From: JBBQZO01 sp038207625
GTDB lineage: Bacteria; Pseudomonadota; Gammaproteobacteria; Burkholderiales; Burkholderiaceae_D
Reading direction: 5' to 3'
DNA length: 60,564 nt
Assembly (NCBI GenBank): GCA_038207625.1
Contig: JBBQZO010000036.1
Span: 1 to 60,564, forward strand
Below the pieces are notes generated by a model. The model saw nothing but the letters and a program-made list of their open reading frames with translations. It was not told where the DNA came from and did no database searches. The translations under genes and the position numbers were made by a program. Of the stretch, positions 40,647 through 50,376 are shown in pieces (position 1 is the first letter of the stretch; each line of letters opens with the position of its first letter).

Positions 40647-43600
40647 TTACGCGGCGTGTTGCGCGGCGCCGCCTTTGCCCAGCAGTTGCGTCTTGTCGGC
40701 GCGGAACTGGGCAACTGCCTTTTCCTTCACGTGGCCGAAGCCGCGGATGTGTTCCGGCAGGTTGGCCACTTCAACGGCCAGCGCGTGGCTGTCGGCGCAC
40801 AGGCTGGCCAGCAGGCCCTCGATCATCTGGCGGTATTCGCCCACCAGCGCGCGCTCCATCTTGCGCTCGGCCGTGTAGCCGAACAGGTCGAAGGCGCCGC
40901 CGCGCAAGCCCTTGGCCTTGGCCAGCAGCTTGAACGCGTGCCACACCCACGAGCCGAATTCGGCCTTGATCAGGTGGCCCTTGACGTCTTTTTTCGAGAA
41001 CAGCGGCGGCGCCAGGTTGAACTTGAGCGTGAACTTGCCTTCGAACTGCTGCTGCAACTGTTCGACGAAACGCCCGTCGGTGTACAGGCGCGCCACTTCG
41101 TATTCGTCCTTGTAAGCCATCAGCTTGAAGTAGTACTTGGCCACGGCGGTGGAGAACTTGTTGCCCAGCTCAAGCTTGGTTTCGGCCGTGCGCACGCGCG
41201 CGACCAGCGCTTCGTACTGGCTGGCGTAGGCGGCGTTCTGGTAGCCGGTCAGGAAGGCCACGCGCTGCTTGATGATGGCGTCCAGGCTCTGTGGCATCTG
41301 CACCACAATGGCCTGGGTCGGCATGGCGACGCGTTCGACTTTTTTCAGGTCGACCGCCGCGCGCCGGCCCCACAGGAAGCTCTTCTTGTTCGACGCGACG
41401 GCCACGCCGTTCAGTTCGATGGCGCGCAGCAGCGCCGCTTCGGTCAGGGGAATGCGGCCTTTCTGCCAGGCGTAACCGAGCATGAACAGGTTGGCGGCGA
41501 TCGAGTCGCCCATCAGCGCGGTGGCCAGCTTGGTGGCGTCGATGAAATCGGCACTGTGGTGGGTGGCGGCGCCGACCGACTCGTCGATCAGGGCGCGCAC
41601 GTCGGCGGCCGGATACTGCCAGTCGGCGTCCTTGGCGAAGGTGCCCGGTGGCTGCTCGTGCAGGTTGATCACCGCCATCGTGCGGCCCGGACGCATCTTG
41701 GAGATCGCGTCCTGCGCGCCGGCGGTGAGCATGTCGCAACCGAGCACCAGATCCGCTTCGCCGGTGGCGATGCGCGCCGCGCGCAGATGGGCCGGCGACT
41801 TGGCCACCTTGACGTGCGAGGTGACCGAACCGTTTTTCTGCGACATGCCGGTCATGTCGAGCACCGGCGCGCCCTTGCCTTCGAGGTGGGCGGCCATGCC
41901 CATTAGCGCGCCGACGGTGATCACGCCGGTGCCGCCGATGCCGTTGATGAGGATGTTGTACGGTGCGTCGCAGTTGGGCAGCGTCGGTTCCGGCAGTGCG
42001 CCAAAACCGTCGTCCGCGTTATTTTTGGTGACGCCCGTTTTCGACTTTTTCAAGCTGCCGCCTTCGACCGTGACGAAGCTCGGGCAGAAGCCCTTCACGC
42101 ACGAGTAGTCCTTGTTGCAGGACGACTGGTCGATGGTACGCTTGCGCCCGAATTCGGTTTCCTTGGGCAGGATCGAGGTGCAGTTCGATTGCACGCCGCA
42201 GTCGCCGCAGCCTTCGCAGACCGCTTCGTTGATGACCATGCGCTTGGCCGGGTCGGGGAATTCGCCTTTTTTCCGGCGCCGGCGTTTCTCGGCCGCGCAG
42301 GTCTGGTCGTAGATCAGCACCGTCACGCCGGGCAGCTCGCGCAGCTCGCGCTGGACCGCGTCCATGTCCTTGCGGTCATGCAGCGTCAGCGCCACAGGCA
42401 GGTTCGAGCGGTCGGTGTAGCGGCTCAGGTCTTCGGTCACCAAAGCGATGCGCGCGATGCCTTCGGCGGCCATCTGCTGGGCCATCATCGGCACCGAGAT
42501 GATGCCGTCGACCGGCTGGCCGCCCGTCATCGCCACCGCGTCGTTGTACAAGATCTTGTAGGTCATGTTGACCTTGGCGGCGACCGCCGCGCGGATGGCC
42601 AGATAACCGGAGTGGAAATAGGTGCCGTCGCCCAGATTCTGGAACACGTGCGGCACTTTCGAGAACGCCGCCTGGCCGATCCACGGCGCGCCTTCGCCGC
42701 CCATATGGGTGGTCAGCTTGTTCATGTCCGGATAGATCGCGGTGGCCATCACGTGGCAGCCGATGCCGGCCAGCGCGAAGCTGCCCTCGGGCACCTTGGT
42801 CGACGTGTTGTGCGGGCAGCCGGAGCAGTAATAGGCGGGACGGAATGGCGTGTTGATGGCTTTTTTCAGCACGGCGTCCTTGGCGTCCAGGAAGGACAGG
42901 CGCGCCTTGATCAGGTCTTGCGTGTGGCTGTCGGTGATCAGGCGCGCCACGCGCGAGGCGATCACGCGCGCCACCTGCGAGACCGAGAAGTCGGCCTTGG
43001 AGGTCAGCAGCCATTCGCCGCGCGGCGCGACCCATTCGCCTTTTTCGTCGAACTTGCCGATCACGCGCGGACGCACGTCGTCGCGCCAGTTGTACAGCTG
43101 CTCCTTGAGCTGGTATTCGACGATCTGGCGCTTTTCTTCCACCACCAGGATTTCGTCGAGACCCTGGGCGAATTCGCGCACGCTGTCCGGTTCGAGCGGC
43201 CAGGGCATGGCAACCTTGAACAGGCGCAGCCCGACCTTGGCGGCCATCTCTTCGTCGATGCCCAGTTCTTCCAGCGCTTCGAGCACGTCCAGATACGATT
43301 TACCCGACGAGATGATGCCCAGCTTGGCGTTCGGGCTGTCGATGGTGGTGTGGTTGAGCTTGTTCTCGCGCGCATACGCCAGCGCCGCGTAGATCTTGAA
43401 GTCTTGCATCAGCGCTTCCTGCTTGCGCGCCTGCAGGCCCAGCGGGTCGGACGACAGACGCGCGTTCAGGCCGCCTTCGGGCATCACGAAGTCTTGCGGA
43501 ATTTTCACTTGCACGCGGTGCGGGTCGGCGTCCACCGAGGCGGACGACTCGACCGTATCGGCCAGCGCCTTGAACGCCACGGTGCAGCCGGAAAAGCGCG

Positions 43601-44222
43601 ACATGGCCCAGCCGTGGATGCCCAGGTCCAGGTATTCCTGCACGTTGCACGGGTACAGCACGGGAATCATCGAGGCCGAGAACAGGTGGTCCGACTGGTG
43701 CGGCAGCGTCGACGAGTAGGCGCCGTGGTCGTCGCCGGCCACCAGCAGCACGCCGCCGTGTTTCGACGTGCCGGCGTGGTTCATGTGCTTGAACACGTCG
43801 CCGCAGCGGTCCACGCCGGGGCCTTTGCCGTACCACATGGCAAATACGCCGTCGTACTTGGCCGGCCCGATCAGGTCCACCTGCTGCGAGCCCCACACGG
43901 CGGTGGCGGCCAGGTCTTCGTTCACGCCGGGCACGAACTGCACATGGTGCGCTTCCAGATGGCCTTTGGCTTTCCACAGGTTCTCATCGAGCCCGCCCAG
44001 CGGCGAACCACGGTAGCCGGAGATGAAGCCGGCTGTGTTCAGGCCGGCGGCCAGATCGCGCTCGCGCTGCATCATCGGCAGGCGCACCAGCGCCTGGATG
44101 CCGGACAGGAAGATGCTGCCGCTGGTGGCGGTGTACTTGTCGTCGAGGCTGACGCTGGTCAGGCGGGAGGCGATGGCGTTATCGGCCAGGGCGGCCGCTG
44201 CGGGCGCCGTGATATCGGGCAT
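40647..44222 (-). CDS. indolepyruvate ferredoxin oxidoreductase, fused alpha and beta subunits
   Basis: A 1191-aa enzyme that decarboxylates aryl-pyruvates (from Trp, Phe and Tyr) to aryl-acetyl-CoA using thiamine diphosphate and ferredoxin. The N-terminal part has the pyrimidine-binding domain (GFISGYRGSPLGG) and a central TPP domain (CSGCPHNTST, GLGCHVMAT-like, YNDAVAMTGGQP). A ferredoxin-like cluster region follows (VCEGCGDCGVQSNC and CNKDYSCVKGFCPSF). The C-terminal gamma/IorB domain has GIGGTGVITVG. The fused form is typical of aerobic proteobacteria. The ATG at 44222 has GGAG 7 nt upstream. Together with icmF it suggests amino acid catabolism. Confidence 0.94.
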   Translation of the reverse strand: MPDITAPAAAALADNAIASRLTSVSLDDKYTATSGSIFLSGIQALVRLPMMQRERDLAAGLNTAGFISGYRGSPLGGLDENLWKAKGHLEAHHVQFVPGVNEDLAATAVWGSQQVDLIGPAKYDGVFAMWYGKGPGVDRCGDVFKHMNHAGTSKHGGVLLVAGDDHGAYSSTLPHQSDHLFSASMIPVLYPCNVQEYLDLGIHGWAMSRFSGCTVAFKALADTVESSASVDADPHRVQVKIPQDFVMPEGGLNARLSSDPLGLQARKQEALMQDFKIYAALAYARENKLNHTTIDSPNAKLGIISSGKSYLDVLEALEELGIDEEMAAKVGLRLFKVAMPWPLEPDSVREFAQGLDEILVVEEKRQIVEYQLKEQLYNWRDDVRPRVIGKFDEKGEWVAPRGEWLLTSKADFSVSQVARVIASRVARLITDSHTQDLIKARLSFLDAKDAVLKKAINTPFRPAYYCSGCPHNTSTKVPEGSFALAGIGCHVMATAIYPDMNKLTTHMGGEGAPWIGQAAFSKVPHVFQNLGDGTYFHSGYLAIRAAVAAKVNMTYKILYNDAVAMTGGQPVDGIISVPMMAQQMAAEGIARIALVTEDLSRYTDRSNLPVALTLHDRKDMDAVQRELRELPGVTVLIYDQTCAAEKRRRRKKGEFPDPAKRMVINEAVCEGCGDCGVQSNCTSILPKETEFGRKRTIDQSSCNKDYSCVKGFCPSFVTVEGGSLKKSKTGVTKNNADDGFGALPEPTLPNCDAPYNILINGIGGTGVITVGALMGMAAHLEGKGAPVLDMTGMSQKNGSVTSHVKVAKSPAHLRAARIATGEADLVLGCDMLTAGAQDAISKMRPGRTMAVINLHEQPPGTFAKDADWQYPAADVRALIDESVGAATHHSADFIDATKLATALMGDSIAANLFMLGYAWQKGRIPLTEAALLRAIELNGVAVASNKKSFLWGRRAAVDLKKVERVAMPTQAIVVQMPQSLDAIIKQRVAFLTGYQNAAYASQYEALVARVRTAETKLELGNKFSTAVAKYYFKLMAYKDEYEVARLYTDGRFVEQLQQQFEGKFTLKFNLAPPLFSKKDVKGHLIKAEFGSWVWHAFKLLAKAKGLRGGAFDLFGYTAERKMERALVGEYRQMIEGLLASLCADSHALAVEVANLPEHIRGFGHVKEKAVAQFRADKTQLLGKGGAAQHAA

Positions 44223-44511
44223 GGTGAGGCTCCAAAATGATCATTCAGATGTCGCCGGACCAGGCCGCGCCGGGTAGGCGCTTGGGTGTCCGGTGTCGTT
44301 GTCGCTGTGGGCGACGGGTACAGCGATTCTGGTCTTGAATCGCGCACCGCGCAAGTGTATGAGCTTCTGGTCACCAGGGGAAATACCGATTCCGCATAGG
44401 GCCATAAGAAAAACTGATGGCTGGTCGGCGCTGCCTGCCAATTGAGCAGGCGCCGCCAGCCGGTGCGCCGCGCACGACGCGCCAGGCGCAGCCGGGCCAC
44501 CGCGTGCAGTC

Positions 44512-45552
44512 TTACAGGTCGACCATGACGCCGGCGCCAAGCGACTTTTGCGAATAGTTATAGTCGATCAGGCTCTGTCCGTAGCCGGAGAACAGTTGCA
44601 GATAGCCTTTCAGGTTGGTCGTCAGCGGAAACGCCCAGCCGGCCTGGATTGAGCCGTGGTGGGCGGCGAAACTGCGCCGCGCCGTGATCGAGTATTCGTG
44701 GCCGTGGTCGCGGTAGCTGGCATGGATGTCGCCACGGCCCATGTAATCGGCGATGTTCGGGTTGTCGTTATCGGACTTGGCGTTGTCGAGCCGCTGCCAC
44801 AGGCGCGCTTCGAGCGCGAAGTTGCCGCGGTCCAGGCCCAGTTCGGCATACAGCCGGTTCCAGCTGCGCGAGAGCGTACCGGTCTGGCCGTTCGACTGAT
44901 GTACCAGGCCAAAGTTGACGTAGCGCAGGTCGACGCCGGCCAGCGCTTTGTTGATCGGCATCACGGCCATCACCTCGGGCTGGTAATTGGTCTCGCGAAA
45001 CGGGCTGGACGCGGCGCGGTTGTAGGCTTGCCAGAAGCTTTGCTGGGTATAGCCGAACCACAGGTCGACGGGGCTGTGTGCCAGTTGTTCGGCCACCTTC
45101 ACCTTGAAGCTGAGTTGGTAGGTCAGTTCGACGTGCTGCGATTTGACGCCGCCGGGGGTAAATTGCTCGAACGGGGCGTCGTTGGCGCCGGCGCTGTAGT
45201 TGGTCAGTAACAGGTAGTTATCGCGGTGGGGACGAAACGCAAACACGCCGCGGCGCGCCGTGTCGTCCAGTTCCCAGTGCTGCACCATGCGCGAGATGGG
45301 CGATTCGGGCGGCGCCGCCTTGGCCGAGGCGATCGGCGCGATCACCAAAGGCGCACCCGGACTGGCGCCGGCGGCGTTGATGGCCGCCGCTGCTGCCGCC
45401 ACCTTGGTCAGCGCGTCATAGCAGCCCAGCCGCGCGCTGGCGTCGCCCAGCACGGCGCAGCGCACCAGTTGCTGTTCGAGTTCGTCGGCCCGGGCCGACG
45501 CGGAAAGCAGCAGCGCCGACAGCGCCATTAAAGTGGGAAAGGTAGTTTTCAT
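44512..45552 (-). CDS. pldA: outer-membrane phospholipase A
   Basis: A 346-aa outer-membrane protein. It has a signal peptide (MKTTFPTLMALSALLLSASARA) and a short domain with a Cys pair (VRCAVLGDASARLGCYDAL), then a 12-stranded barrel. The OMPLA catalytic motif HQSNGQ is followed by SRSWNRLYAE. The barrel ends QKSLGAGVMVDL. It hydrolyses phospholipids that reach the outer leaflet; calcium-dependent dimerisation is known for the family. The ATG at 45552 fits the signal peptide; the same frame is open far upstream but overlaps the lysR gene in another frame. Confidence 0.92.
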   Translation of the reverse strand: MKTTFPTLMALSALLLSASARADELEQQLVRCAVLGDASARLGCYDALTKVAAAAAAINAAGASPGAPLVIAPIASAKAAPPESPISRMVQHWELDDTARRGVFAFRPHRDNYLLLTNYSAGANDAPFEQFTPGGVKSQHVELTYQLSFKVKVAEQLAHSPVDLWFGYTQQSFWQAYNRAASSPFRETNYQPEVMAVMPINKALAGVDLRYVNFGLVHQSNGQTGTLSRSWNRLYAELGLDRGNFALEARLWQRLDNAKSDNDNPNIADYMGRGDIHASYRDHGHEYSITARRSFAAHHGSIQAGWAFPLTTNLKGYLQLFSGYGQSLIDYNYSQKSLGAGVMVDL

Positions 45553-45665
45553 GAACAAAGCGCGCGCGAAGTGGGTGGGGACGGACTGTATCACTACGCA
45601 ATTAAATGGCGCGCACGTTGTGACCGGCGAGCAACAGTGTTCGGCGTCGCCGGTCGCGCCCAGCG

Positions 45666-46598
45666 CTAGCACAGCAGGCGTGCGCCCAGCCAGTAGCCGC
45701 TGTGGCACAGTTCGCGCGTGACCTGGTGCACCAGGCGCTGGATCGCGGCGGCCGCGTTGGTGAGCGGAATGTTTTTCGACGCGCACAGCGTGACGGTACG
45801 CGCGATGGCCGGGCTGACGATGGGGTGGGCCAGCATGGCGCCCTGTTCGATCTCGGCGAGCATCGGCGCCACCGGCAGGATGGTGGCGCCCATGTCGGCC
45901 AGGATGGCGGACTTGAGGATGGCGATCGAATTGATTTCGAGCACCTCGCCCAGCGCCAGGCCGGCCGCGCGCGCCACATTCTCGATGCGCGGACGCACGC
46001 CGTGCTGCAGGCCGGGCAAGATCAAGCGCGCCTGCAGCGCGCACGCCAGCGTCAGCTCCCCTTGTGCCGGCGCAAAGACTGAATCGGCGCGGCAGATGAA
46101 CATCAGAGTCTCCTCGATCAGCGCGCTGCTGGCGAACGGGGCCAGCTGGCCGTCGTCGAACAGCACGGCCAGGTTGACCCGGCCGGACTTGAGCTGCTCG
46201 GCCAGGTTGCCCGATAGTTCCTCGGTCAGCTGCAGCGTGATTTCCGGGTAGTTGGCGCGCGCGGCCACCAGCAGGGGCAGGGCCAGCGCGCCGGAAATGC
46301 TGTGCGGCAGCCCCAGCGTGACGCTGCCGGACGGGCGCGTGGTGGACTGGGTGACGGCCGACTTGGCGTCGCCCACCTGTTTCAGGATCGCCTGGGCATG
46401 CTCGTAGAACACTTTGCCGGCGTCGGTGCTCTGCACGCCCTGGGCCGAGCGGTGCAGCAGTTGCGCGCCCAGTTCGTCCTCCAGCTGGCGCAGTTGCAAG
46501 GTCAGCGCGGGCTGGGCCACGTGCAGCACCAGCGCCGCGCGCGACAGCGAGCCGTGGTCGACAATGGCAACAAAGTAGCGCAGCTGGCGTAATTCCAT
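45666..46598 (-). CDS. LysR-family transcriptional regulator
   Basis: A 310-aa regulator with an N-terminal winged HTH (MELRQLRYFVAIVDHGSLSR, then VAQPALTLQLRQLEDELG) and a periplasmic-binding-fold effector domain. It resembles the Nac/Cbl-like branch (SGALALPLLVAARANYPEIT). The effector is unknown. The ATG at 46598 starts the conserved HTH. It is divergent from the HD-GYP gene, whose expression it may influence. Confidence 0.9.
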   Translation of the reverse strand: MELRQLRYFVAIVDHGSLSRAALVLHVAQPALTLQLRQLEDELGAQLLHRSAQGVQSTDAGKVFYEHAQAILKQVGDAKSAVTQSTTRPSGSVTLGLPHSISGALALPLLVAARANYPEITLQLTEELSGNLAEQLKSGRVNLAVLFDDGQLAPFASSALIEETLMFICRADSVFAPAQGELTLACALQARLILPGLQHGVRPRIENVARAAGLALGEVLEINSIAILKSAILADMGATILPVAPMLAEIEQGAMLAHPIVSPAIARTVTLCASKNIPLTNAAAAIQRLVHQVTRELCHSGYWLGARLLC

Positions 46599-46731
46599 GG
46601 GGGGGCAAACGCTCCGGGGGGTGTTGCGGGCGGCTCCCGCAGGCACCGAAAATCGGTCCCGACAGGCAACAAAATCGCTATACTCATTCTAACGCGGCAG
46701 GCGTGCCGGGATTTTATCAGCAGGGTGAACT

Positions 46732-47952
46732 ATGCTCAAAAAAGTCGACTCTTCGCAATTGACGGTAGGCATGTACGTGCATGACCTCAGTTGCGACTGG
46801 ATGACCCATCCATTCGTGCGCAACCGCTTCCTGATCGGCTCCGAGAACGAAATTCGCAAGATCATCGAGGCCGGCATCCACGACGTGGTGATCGACAGCA
46901 ACAAGGGTCTGGACGTGCAGGACGCGCCCACGCTGGCCGAGGCGCAGGCTGACACCGAGGCCGAGCTGGCCGAGCTGGCGGCCCAGCCCGTCATTGTCAC
47001 GCGCGTCGAGCTGGGCGAAGAGCTCAAGCGCGCGGCCATGATACGCCACCAGGCGACCGGTCTGGTGCGCACCGTGATGCGCGACGCGCGGCTGGGGCGG
47101 GCCATCGAACTGGACGCGGTCGAGCCGGTAGTGCAGGGCATCACCGAGTCGATACTGCGCAATCCGGGGGCGTTGCTGGGCTTGCTGCGTATCAAGACCA
47201 AGGACGACTACACCTTCTTGCATTCGGTCAGCGTGTGCACCTTGCTGGTGGCGTTCTGCCGCTCGCGCGGCATGGACAGCGACACCATCCACCAGGCCGG
47301 GCTGGGCGGCTTGCTGCACGACACCGGCAAGGCGCTGGTGCCGGACGCCGTGCTCAACAAGCCGGGACCGCTGACGGAAGACGAGTTCGCGCTGGTCAAG
47401 CGCCATCCGCGCGACGGCTACGATATCTTGCTCAAGTCGCCGGACGTGGGACCGATTCCGCTCGACATCACCTTGCACCACCATGAGCGCATGGACCACA
47501 GCGGCTATCCGGACAAGCAGGGCAAGGAGACGCTCAGCGAACTGGCGCAGATGGCGGCGATCGTCGACGTGTATGACGCCATCACGGCCGATCGCTGTTA
47601 TCACAAGGGCATGTCGGCGGCCGACGCGCTGCGCAAGATTCACGAGTGGAGCAAGCACCACTTCAACCCCCAACTGACCCAGGAATTCATGCGCTGCGTG
47701 GGCATTTACCCGGTGGGCACGATGGTGATGCTGGAGTCGGGCAGGCTGGGGGTGGTGATCGAGCCGCACGAAACGAATCTGCTCGCGCCCAAGGTCAATG
47801 TGTTCTTCAGCACCAAGAACAACGTCTACATCAAGCCCGAGACGGTCGATCTGGCGCGCTCGTTTGGCGCCGGCGGGGGCGACAAGATCTTGCGCCCGGA
47901 GTCGCCGGCCAAATGGAACGTCGACCCGATGCGCTTCCTGTCGGTGGCCTAG
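46732..47952 (+). CDS. HD-GYP cyclic-di-GMP phosphodiesterase with DUF3391
   Basis: A 406-aa cytoplasmic protein. The N-terminal DUF3391 domain (SSQLTVGMYVHDLSCDWMTH...NRFLI) precedes an HD-GYP domain with HDTGK at 196-200, HHHERMDHSGYP with the GYP signature at 258-260, and downstream DxYDA in VDVYDAIT. It should degrade c-di-GMP to pGpG/GMP. Its last 4 bp overlap the end of the convergent diguanylate cyclase gene, and a Tad pilus operon lies beyond, so it probably tunes surface behaviour. A TATACT -10-like box lies near 46679. Confidence 0.93.
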   Translation: MLKKVDSSQLTVGMYVHDLSCDWMTHPFVRNRFLIGSENEIRKIIEAGIHDVVIDSNKGLDVQDAPTLAEAQADTEAELAELAAQPVIVTRVELGEELKRAAMIRHQATGLVRTVMRDARLGRAIELDAVEPVVQGITESILRNPGALLGLLRIKTKDDYTFLHSVSVCTLLVAFCRSRGMDSDTIHQAGLGGLLHDTGKALVPDAVLNKPGPLTEDEFALVKRHPRDGYDILLKSPDVGPIPLDITLHHHERMDHSGYPDKQGKETLSELAQMAAIVDVYDAITADRCYHKGMSAADALRKIHEWSKHHFNPQLTQEFMRCVGIYPVGTMVMLESGRLGVVIEPHETNLLAPKVNVFFSTKNNVYIKPETVDLARSFGAGGGDKILRPESPAKWNVDPMRFLSVA

Positions 47953-48983
47953 AAGAACTCTGCGGTATCGTTGGAGGCGACCGCCGTCAGCATGCCGCCG
48001 TCGACCAGCTGGTCGTAATGGCAGGCCTGGTTGCGCCCGTGGCTCTTGGCGTAGTACAGCGCCTGGTCGGCGTGGCCAAGGATCACCACCGGCGACTCGT
48101 AGGCGCTGATGCTGACGAAGCCGACGCTGACAGTCACCGCGCCCACTTGCGGGAAGACATGGGTTTCGACGTTTTTGCGGAAGCGGTCGATGATCTTCTG
48201 GGCGTTTTCCAGCGTCGTCGAACGCAGCAGCACGACGAATTCCTCGCCGCCGAAGCGGAACACCCGGTCTTGCGAGCGGAAACTCGATTGCATCAGGTTG
48301 GCGATCAGGATCAGCACTTCGTCGCCATACAGGTGGCCGAAGCGGTCGTTGACCAGCTTGAAATGGTCGACGTCGACCACCGCCAGCCACTGTTTTTCCA
48401 CTTGCGCGTGGGAGCGCCGCTCGGGCAGGCCGGGCAGCAGCGCTTCGCGCTCGCTGCTCGCTTGCAGCATCTTGGCGAGCTGGTCGTCGAAGGTCTTGCG
48501 GTTGAGCAGGCCGGTCAGTGAATCGCGTTCGCTGTAGTCGAGCAGGTTCTGGAAGTTGCGGTAGACGCTGACGATGCCGCCTATCATGTGGGTGGTGTCG
48601 GCGGTAAATTGGGCTCCGTGCACGATTTCCAGGCAGGTATCGGCCTTGTCGCCGATCCAGATCGGCAGCCACAGCGTGCGCAAGCCGTCTGCGTTGACGC
48701 CTTCGGCACTGGTGTCGTGCTCGGCGATGCAGGCCGCCAGGGCCGGATAGGCGGTGATCGGCTCGCCATGACCGTCGCCGCTGTCCTGCATGCGCGCCGG
48801 ACCGCCGTCGCAGATGATGGCGCGCGCGCGCACGAAGCGCTTGCCGCGCACGCTGATGATGGACAGCACGCGCGTTTGCTTGGCGCGCGCTAACTCCTGA
48901 ACGGCCGAGATCACGGAGATGTCGAGCATCGTGTGATCGCGGTGGCCGGTCATGTCCACCATGTGTTTCAGAAGGGAATCCAT
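47949..48983 (-). CDS. GGDEF diguanylate cyclase with GAF-like sensor
   Basis: A 344-aa soluble protein. The N-terminal 140 residues are GAF-like (TMLDISVISAVQELARAK ... RTLWLPIWIGDKADTCLEIV). The GGDEF domain follows, with active site RFGGEEF at 243-249 and the I-site RSQD at 236-239, five residues upstream. It makes c-di-GMP. The ATG at 48983 was chosen because sensor homology begins there; an extension to 49088 is hydrophobic and unsupported. It is convergent with the HD-GYP phosphodiesterase and shares 4 bp with it. Confidence 0.93.
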   Translation of the reverse strand: MDSLLKHMVDMTGHRDHTMLDISVISAVQELARAKQTRVLSIISVRGKRFVRARAIICDGGPARMQDSGDGHGEPITAYPALAACIAEHDTSAEGVNADGLRTLWLPIWIGDKADTCLEIVHGAQFTADTTHMIGGIVSVYRNFQNLLDYSERDSLTGLLNRKTFDDQLAKMLQASSEREALLPGLPERRSHAQVEKQWLAVVDVDHFKLVNDRFGHLYGDEVLILIANLMQSSFRSQDRVFRFGGEEFVVLLRSTTLENAQKIIDRFRKNVETHVFPQVGAVTVSVGFVSISAYESPVVILGHADQALYYAKSHGRNQACHYDQLVDGGMLTAVASNDTAEFF

Positions 48984-49471
48984 CGTCGATCTCTGGAAAT
49001 AGTCAAGCCACCATCGGGAAGCTAAGAAAAACCGCGCCCATACACACAAGCTAACGTACATGTTCTGATAGCAAGGCGCGCTGTTCACCCAAGCACGGGG
49101 CCTTCCAAAGAAACGTCATGCAGGATAATAGCTTTTTGCACATTAGGCAACTAGTGTGTTGAAATCGGCACCGTCCTTGCCACATGCGGCGCTTTCACCG
49201 CTGCCGCGCAAGCACCGGCCACACCACTCGTCATTGAGCATAACACGACCACAAGTAGCGCGTCTTGCGTTTCGGCAGCGTTGTGCGGCCCGTCCGCTTG
49301 CGTGTAAAAAATGCCACATGGAAAGATTGCGCGTGCTCAATTTGCTGCCGCATGGAAACATTATAGTGATCTCACTGGCGCAGTCATTGGTATTTTTTAA
49401 TAGCGTTGCCGGGTCATGGGCGCCAGGGCATGTTTGTTTTGTTTACCTATTCACCTATACAGGAGCTTGTG
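48984..49471. other. divergent promoter region between the cyclase and the Tad operon
   Basis: This 488-bp, AT-richer region has no supported gene. A TATAGT box near 49361 lacks a good -35, and a TGGCGC-N5-TTGG sequence near 49376 is only a partial sigma54 match. Frames crossing it have no ribosome sites. The operon promoter for flp must be here. Confidence 0.45.
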
Positions 49472-49657
49472 ATGAATACCATTGTCACTGCAGTAAAGGC
49501 CTTCGTCGATGATGAAGACGGGATTGCGATGATCGAATACGGCCTGCTGGCCGCGCTGATCTCGGTGCTGGTGGCCGGCGTGGTCACCTTGTTGAACACC
49601 GGTCTGACCGGTGTCTTCACCGACATCAAGGACAAGTTGATCGGCGCCATCCCCTGA
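49472..49657 (+). CDS. flp: Flp-type pilin prepilin
   Basis: A 61-aa prepilin. The leader MNTIVTAVKAFVDDEDG is cut after Gly17 by a prepilin peptidase. The mature N-terminus IAMIEYGLLAALISVLVAG has the conserved Glu5 and Tyr6 of Flp pilins (Glu22, Tyr23) and a hydrophobic helix. The C-terminus ends KDKLIGAIP. AGGAG lies before the ATG. It is the first and likely most abundant product of the Tad operon. Confidence 0.95.
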   Translation: MNTIVTAVKAFVDDEDGIAMIEYGLLAALISVLVAGVVTLLNTGLTGVFTDIKDKLIGAIP

Positions 49658-49668
49658 TTGGGGGCGAC

Positions 49669-49700
49669 GGCTTTCCGGGTGCTGGCCGGCCCGGAAAGCC
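49669..49700 (+). terminator. hairpin between flp and cpaA
   Basis: An 11-bp perfect stem GGCTTTCCGGG / CCCGGAAAGCC lies 11 nt after the flp stop, with only ATTT behind it. It is likely a partial terminator or stabiliser that makes flp mRNA more abundant than the downstream genes. Confidence 0.65.
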
Positions 49701-49722
49701 ATTTGGTACTGGAGAGTGTGCC

Positions 49723-50247
49723 ATGAATAGCATGGGATTGATTCTGCTGCTGTTGCTGGGGATGGCCGCCGTGCACGACTTGGTATGGCGGCGCATCCCG
49801 AATCGCCTGGTGCTGTGCGGGCTGGCCTGTGCGGCGCTATGGCACCTGATGTCGGCCCAGCCGTGGACGGCCAGCGCGTTGGGACTGGCCGGGGCCGCGC
49901 TCGGTCTGCTGCTGTTACTGCCGCTGTATGCGCAGCGCGCCATGGCGGCCGGCGACGTCAAGCTGCTGGCGATGGTGGGCGCCTTCGTCGGGCCGGCGGC
50001 GCTGCTGGAGATTATCTTGTTTACCGTCGTCATCGGCGCACTGATGGGGTGTGCGATCGCGCTGCGGCACGGCCGCTTGGGTGAGATGCTGGGCAATTGC
50101 CGGCGCCTGGCACGCCTGCTGCTGCTGCGCGCGCTCGGCGTGCCGCTGCAGGGCGAACTGGCCAGCGCCGCCTCGGTCGGCAGCATGCCTTACGGGGTGG
50201 CGATCGCGCTGGGCACGCTGGCGGCGTTGTGGCTGGGACAGCACTAA
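49723..50247 (+). CDS. cpaA: A24 prepilin peptidase of the Tad system
   Basis: A 174-aa membrane enzyme with about six helices and the two catalytic aspartates of aspartyl prepilin peptidases: Asp19 in HDLVWRRIPN and Asp77 in AAGDVKLLAMVG. It lacks the N-terminal methylase domain of PilD, as TadV/CpaA proteins do. It would cut Flp and the TadE-like pseudopilins. GGAGAG precedes the ATG. Confidence 0.92.
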   Translation: MNSMGLILLLLLGMAAVHDLVWRRIPNRLVLCGLACAALWHLMSAQPWTASALGLAGAALGLLLLLPLYAQRAMAAGDVKLLAMVGAFVGPAALLEIILFTVVIGALMGCAIALRHGRLGEMLGNCRRLARLLLLRALGVPLQGELASAASVGSMPYGVAIALGTLAALWLGQH

Positions 50248-50376
50248 GACGGGCAAGGGCAAGGCTTGCTTTGAATCAAATGCCTGCCGCGTACGCCCGA
50301 TAGAATCGAATTCGTGTTCCTAGGAAATAATGTGCCGCTGCGCGCAGCGCGCAGCGCCGACGAGGGGAGAACTGCG

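Noticed and set aside
37152..41906. A 1584-codon open frame on the plus strand
   Set aside because: It is antisense to icmF and iorAB, is rich in Arg, Val, His and Gln as mirror frames of GC-rich genes are, and shows no domain.
49376..49391. Sigma54 promoter for flp
   Set aside because: TGGCGC-N5-TTGG lacks the required GC at -12, so it was not called.
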